In this document: in pieces, positions 62,757 to 64,000 of the stretch
Numbering within the stretch: position 1 is the stretch's first letter
Layout of the letters: every line of letters begins with the position of its first letter
Program-made: the position numbers and the translations under genes
Notes under the pieces: model-generated
Told to the model about the DNA's origin: nothing
Seen by the model: only the letters and a program-made list of their open reading frames with translations
Database searches by the model: none
Assembly (NCBI GenBank): GCA_032718475.1
Contig: JAUCBJ010007264.1
Coordinates: 1 to 64,000 of the forward strand
Reading direction: 5' to 3'
Length of the DNA stretch: 64,000 nucleotides
Source: Nemertoderma westbladi
Taxonomy: Eukaryota > Xenacoelomorpha > Nemertodermatida > Nemertodermatidae

Positions 62757-64000
62757 TTAGTATAATGGTGGAATAACTTTGTTGAGGGGAGGGCGGTGTA
62801 AATTAATAAGGATGGCTTCGGTGTGAATACGCCGGTGGTGATTACGAAATTGCTGTACGCACGTAACAGTATATTTCCGACACTGGGCGAAGTGTTCCAG
62901 AAGGATGACTTCTGGGTTGCTGGTCACCACGTTCGGTTTGTTGGGTTTAGGAGGGGCAGTTAGGGACTTCCGATATTCTTGGATATTCTCCCGGTGCTTG
63001 TTGAGTCGTTTGTGGAGGTGCTGCTCAGTTTGGCCGAGGTAGAACTGGTGTTCCTTTCAAGTTAATATGTACAAAACGTTATGTGACTTACAGTTGAACC
63101 GGCCTCGAATACGGTCTCCCCATCATGGTGTGTGTGAGAGGTCGTTAATCACTGGGCATGTTAGACACCGAGATTGACCACATGGGTGGTTGCCAAATGC
63201 TAGGGTTGGTTCTCGTTTTCGTATAAGTAATTTACCCAAACTACAGTAGGTTCGTTACGTGGTACAGTTTTTATCGAAAGCCCGTGGGCGTGAAGGCGTT
63301 TGTTATGCCTACTGGTAACCGCGTTGATTGTGGGAAGAAATTGTGGCGTGGTTGGTAAATACACTATTTGTTCGCTAGGTGGCGCAGGTAGTATTTTAGG
63401 CTGTTTAATTTGGGGGAGGGCAGGTGATGGGTCCCAAGCGTACATAGTTAGAAGGAAGTTAAGGGGATAGCCACGCAATTTACATTTGTCCAAGTATTGG
63501 TGCCTATAGACCCTAAAAACTGAATGCGAGTCAGTCAAACGCCGAATTCGAAGTACTTCAGATTTCACAATAGCCAGGAGGGCAGGTTTATGGTGGAAGC
63601 TGGCGTATGCTATCGGGAGTTTGTTAGACATAGGTTTTCGGTATAGGTGAGTGGAAAGGTCACGCCCTTTGGCTTGGATAGTAATGTCTAAATAATTGAT
63701 TGATTTTCTTGATGAATTAAATGTAAATTGTATCGCATTGCAGCCATACAGGTGGCTACATGCTGTATTGAAAGCGGTTTCTACATTGTTCAATTCTGCT
63801 TCCGTCATCCAGAAGTTAAATATGCCAAGGCTGTCGTCTACTAATGTCCGGAAGTAATATGGCGTGTACAGTGAGGTGTTAATAGCCCGTTTAATGACGC
63901 GGTAGGAGGTTAATACTGCATAGTCACCGCTGTGACTCCCGCCCATGGGCGCGCCTGCTACCTGTAAGTAAAATCCCTCCTTATATTTGAAGTAGTTATT
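62757..64000 (-). pseudogene. Penelope-like element: reverse transcriptase and GIY-YIG endonuclease, partial
   Basis: It runs off the right edge. On the minus strand FYLQVAGAPMGG, then YYFRTLVDDSLGIF (catalytic DD), then NYLDITIQ and THLYRKPMSNK match the Penelope-like reverse transcriptase. Near 63240 a frameshift moves to SLGKLLIRKREPTLAFG, the typical linker, then HPCGQSRCLTCPVIND, the cysteine motif before the nuclease. The GIY-YIG-like domain follows: NCKSHNVLYILT, TGA, then FYLGQTEQHLHKRLNKHR and VILLEHFAQC, ending at TAA 62757-62759. TGA codons near 63121 and 63058 interrupt it; the second replaces the Cys of the LLTC motif. Decayed. Confidence 0.85.

Overview
The window is eukaryotic, almost certainly from a marine invertebrate animal. 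It has BEL/Pao, copia, Penelope-like, LINE and piggyBac-type transposons side by side, introns with GT/AG borders, AT-rich spacers, and many GTAGGCCTAC and ACCGGTA words. The phylum cannot be fixed from sequence alone. No rRNA, tRNA, CRISPR or bacterial features were seen.

Positions 1-46120 are one nested stack of LTR retrotransposons. The outermost is element A, a very large BEL/Pao element (about 17 kb once its passengers are discounted). Its 5' LTR ends at 2260 and its 3' LTR ends at 46120. Four insertions lie in or on it. (1) A copia element on the minus strand, 2957-8479, target duplication GATAC, sits in the A leader. (2) BEL/Pao element B, 12337-29613, target duplication GTACA, splits A between the gag zinc knuckles and the protease. 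(3) BEL/Pao element D on the minus strand, 18544-25561, target duplication ATAGT, sits inside the reverse transcriptase of B. (4) Element C, about 39407-45402, is a 5'-truncated relative of B inside the 3' LTR of A. LTR pairs of A, B and copia differ by about 1.5%, and those of D by about 0.6%, so the stack formed quickly and D came last.

The most unusual feature is a third open reading frame downstream of pol in two of the BEL/Pao elements. A carries about 1230 codons (35162-38854) and C about 350 codons (43126-44170). Both contain a cluster of three zinc-knuckle motifs, sit where an envelope gene might be expected, and show no envelope features. B lacks it. A, B, C and D all have a hairpin just beside the polypurine tract of the 3' LTR. 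Element A also carries a recurring 18-bp palindrome in coding and non-coding positions and in all three reading frames. B and C share a 3' minisatellite of GGTAC/GTACC hairpins, and B has long G homopolymers inside gag. A and B show no TGG primer-binding site after the 5' LTR, whereas D (lysine-tRNA-like) and copia (initiator-methionine-like) do.

Positions 46121-64000 are AT-rich host DNA with two small candidate host genes, both on the minus strand. One is a two-exon secreted protein with PAN/apple-like domains (47873-48561). The other is a two-exon secreted cysteine-rich peptide (56520-57261). The rest is repeat debris: a nested-hairpin element (46359-46493), three LINE reverse-transcriptase fragments, two copies of one LINE family (53186-53757 minus, 59585-61625 plus), a 488-bp inverted-repeat element, a 12-copy 22-bp tandem array, an 818-bp piggyBac-type MITE flanked by TTAA, an inverted pair of dispersed repeats, and a decayed Penelope-like element with a GIY-YIG endonuclease running off the right edge.
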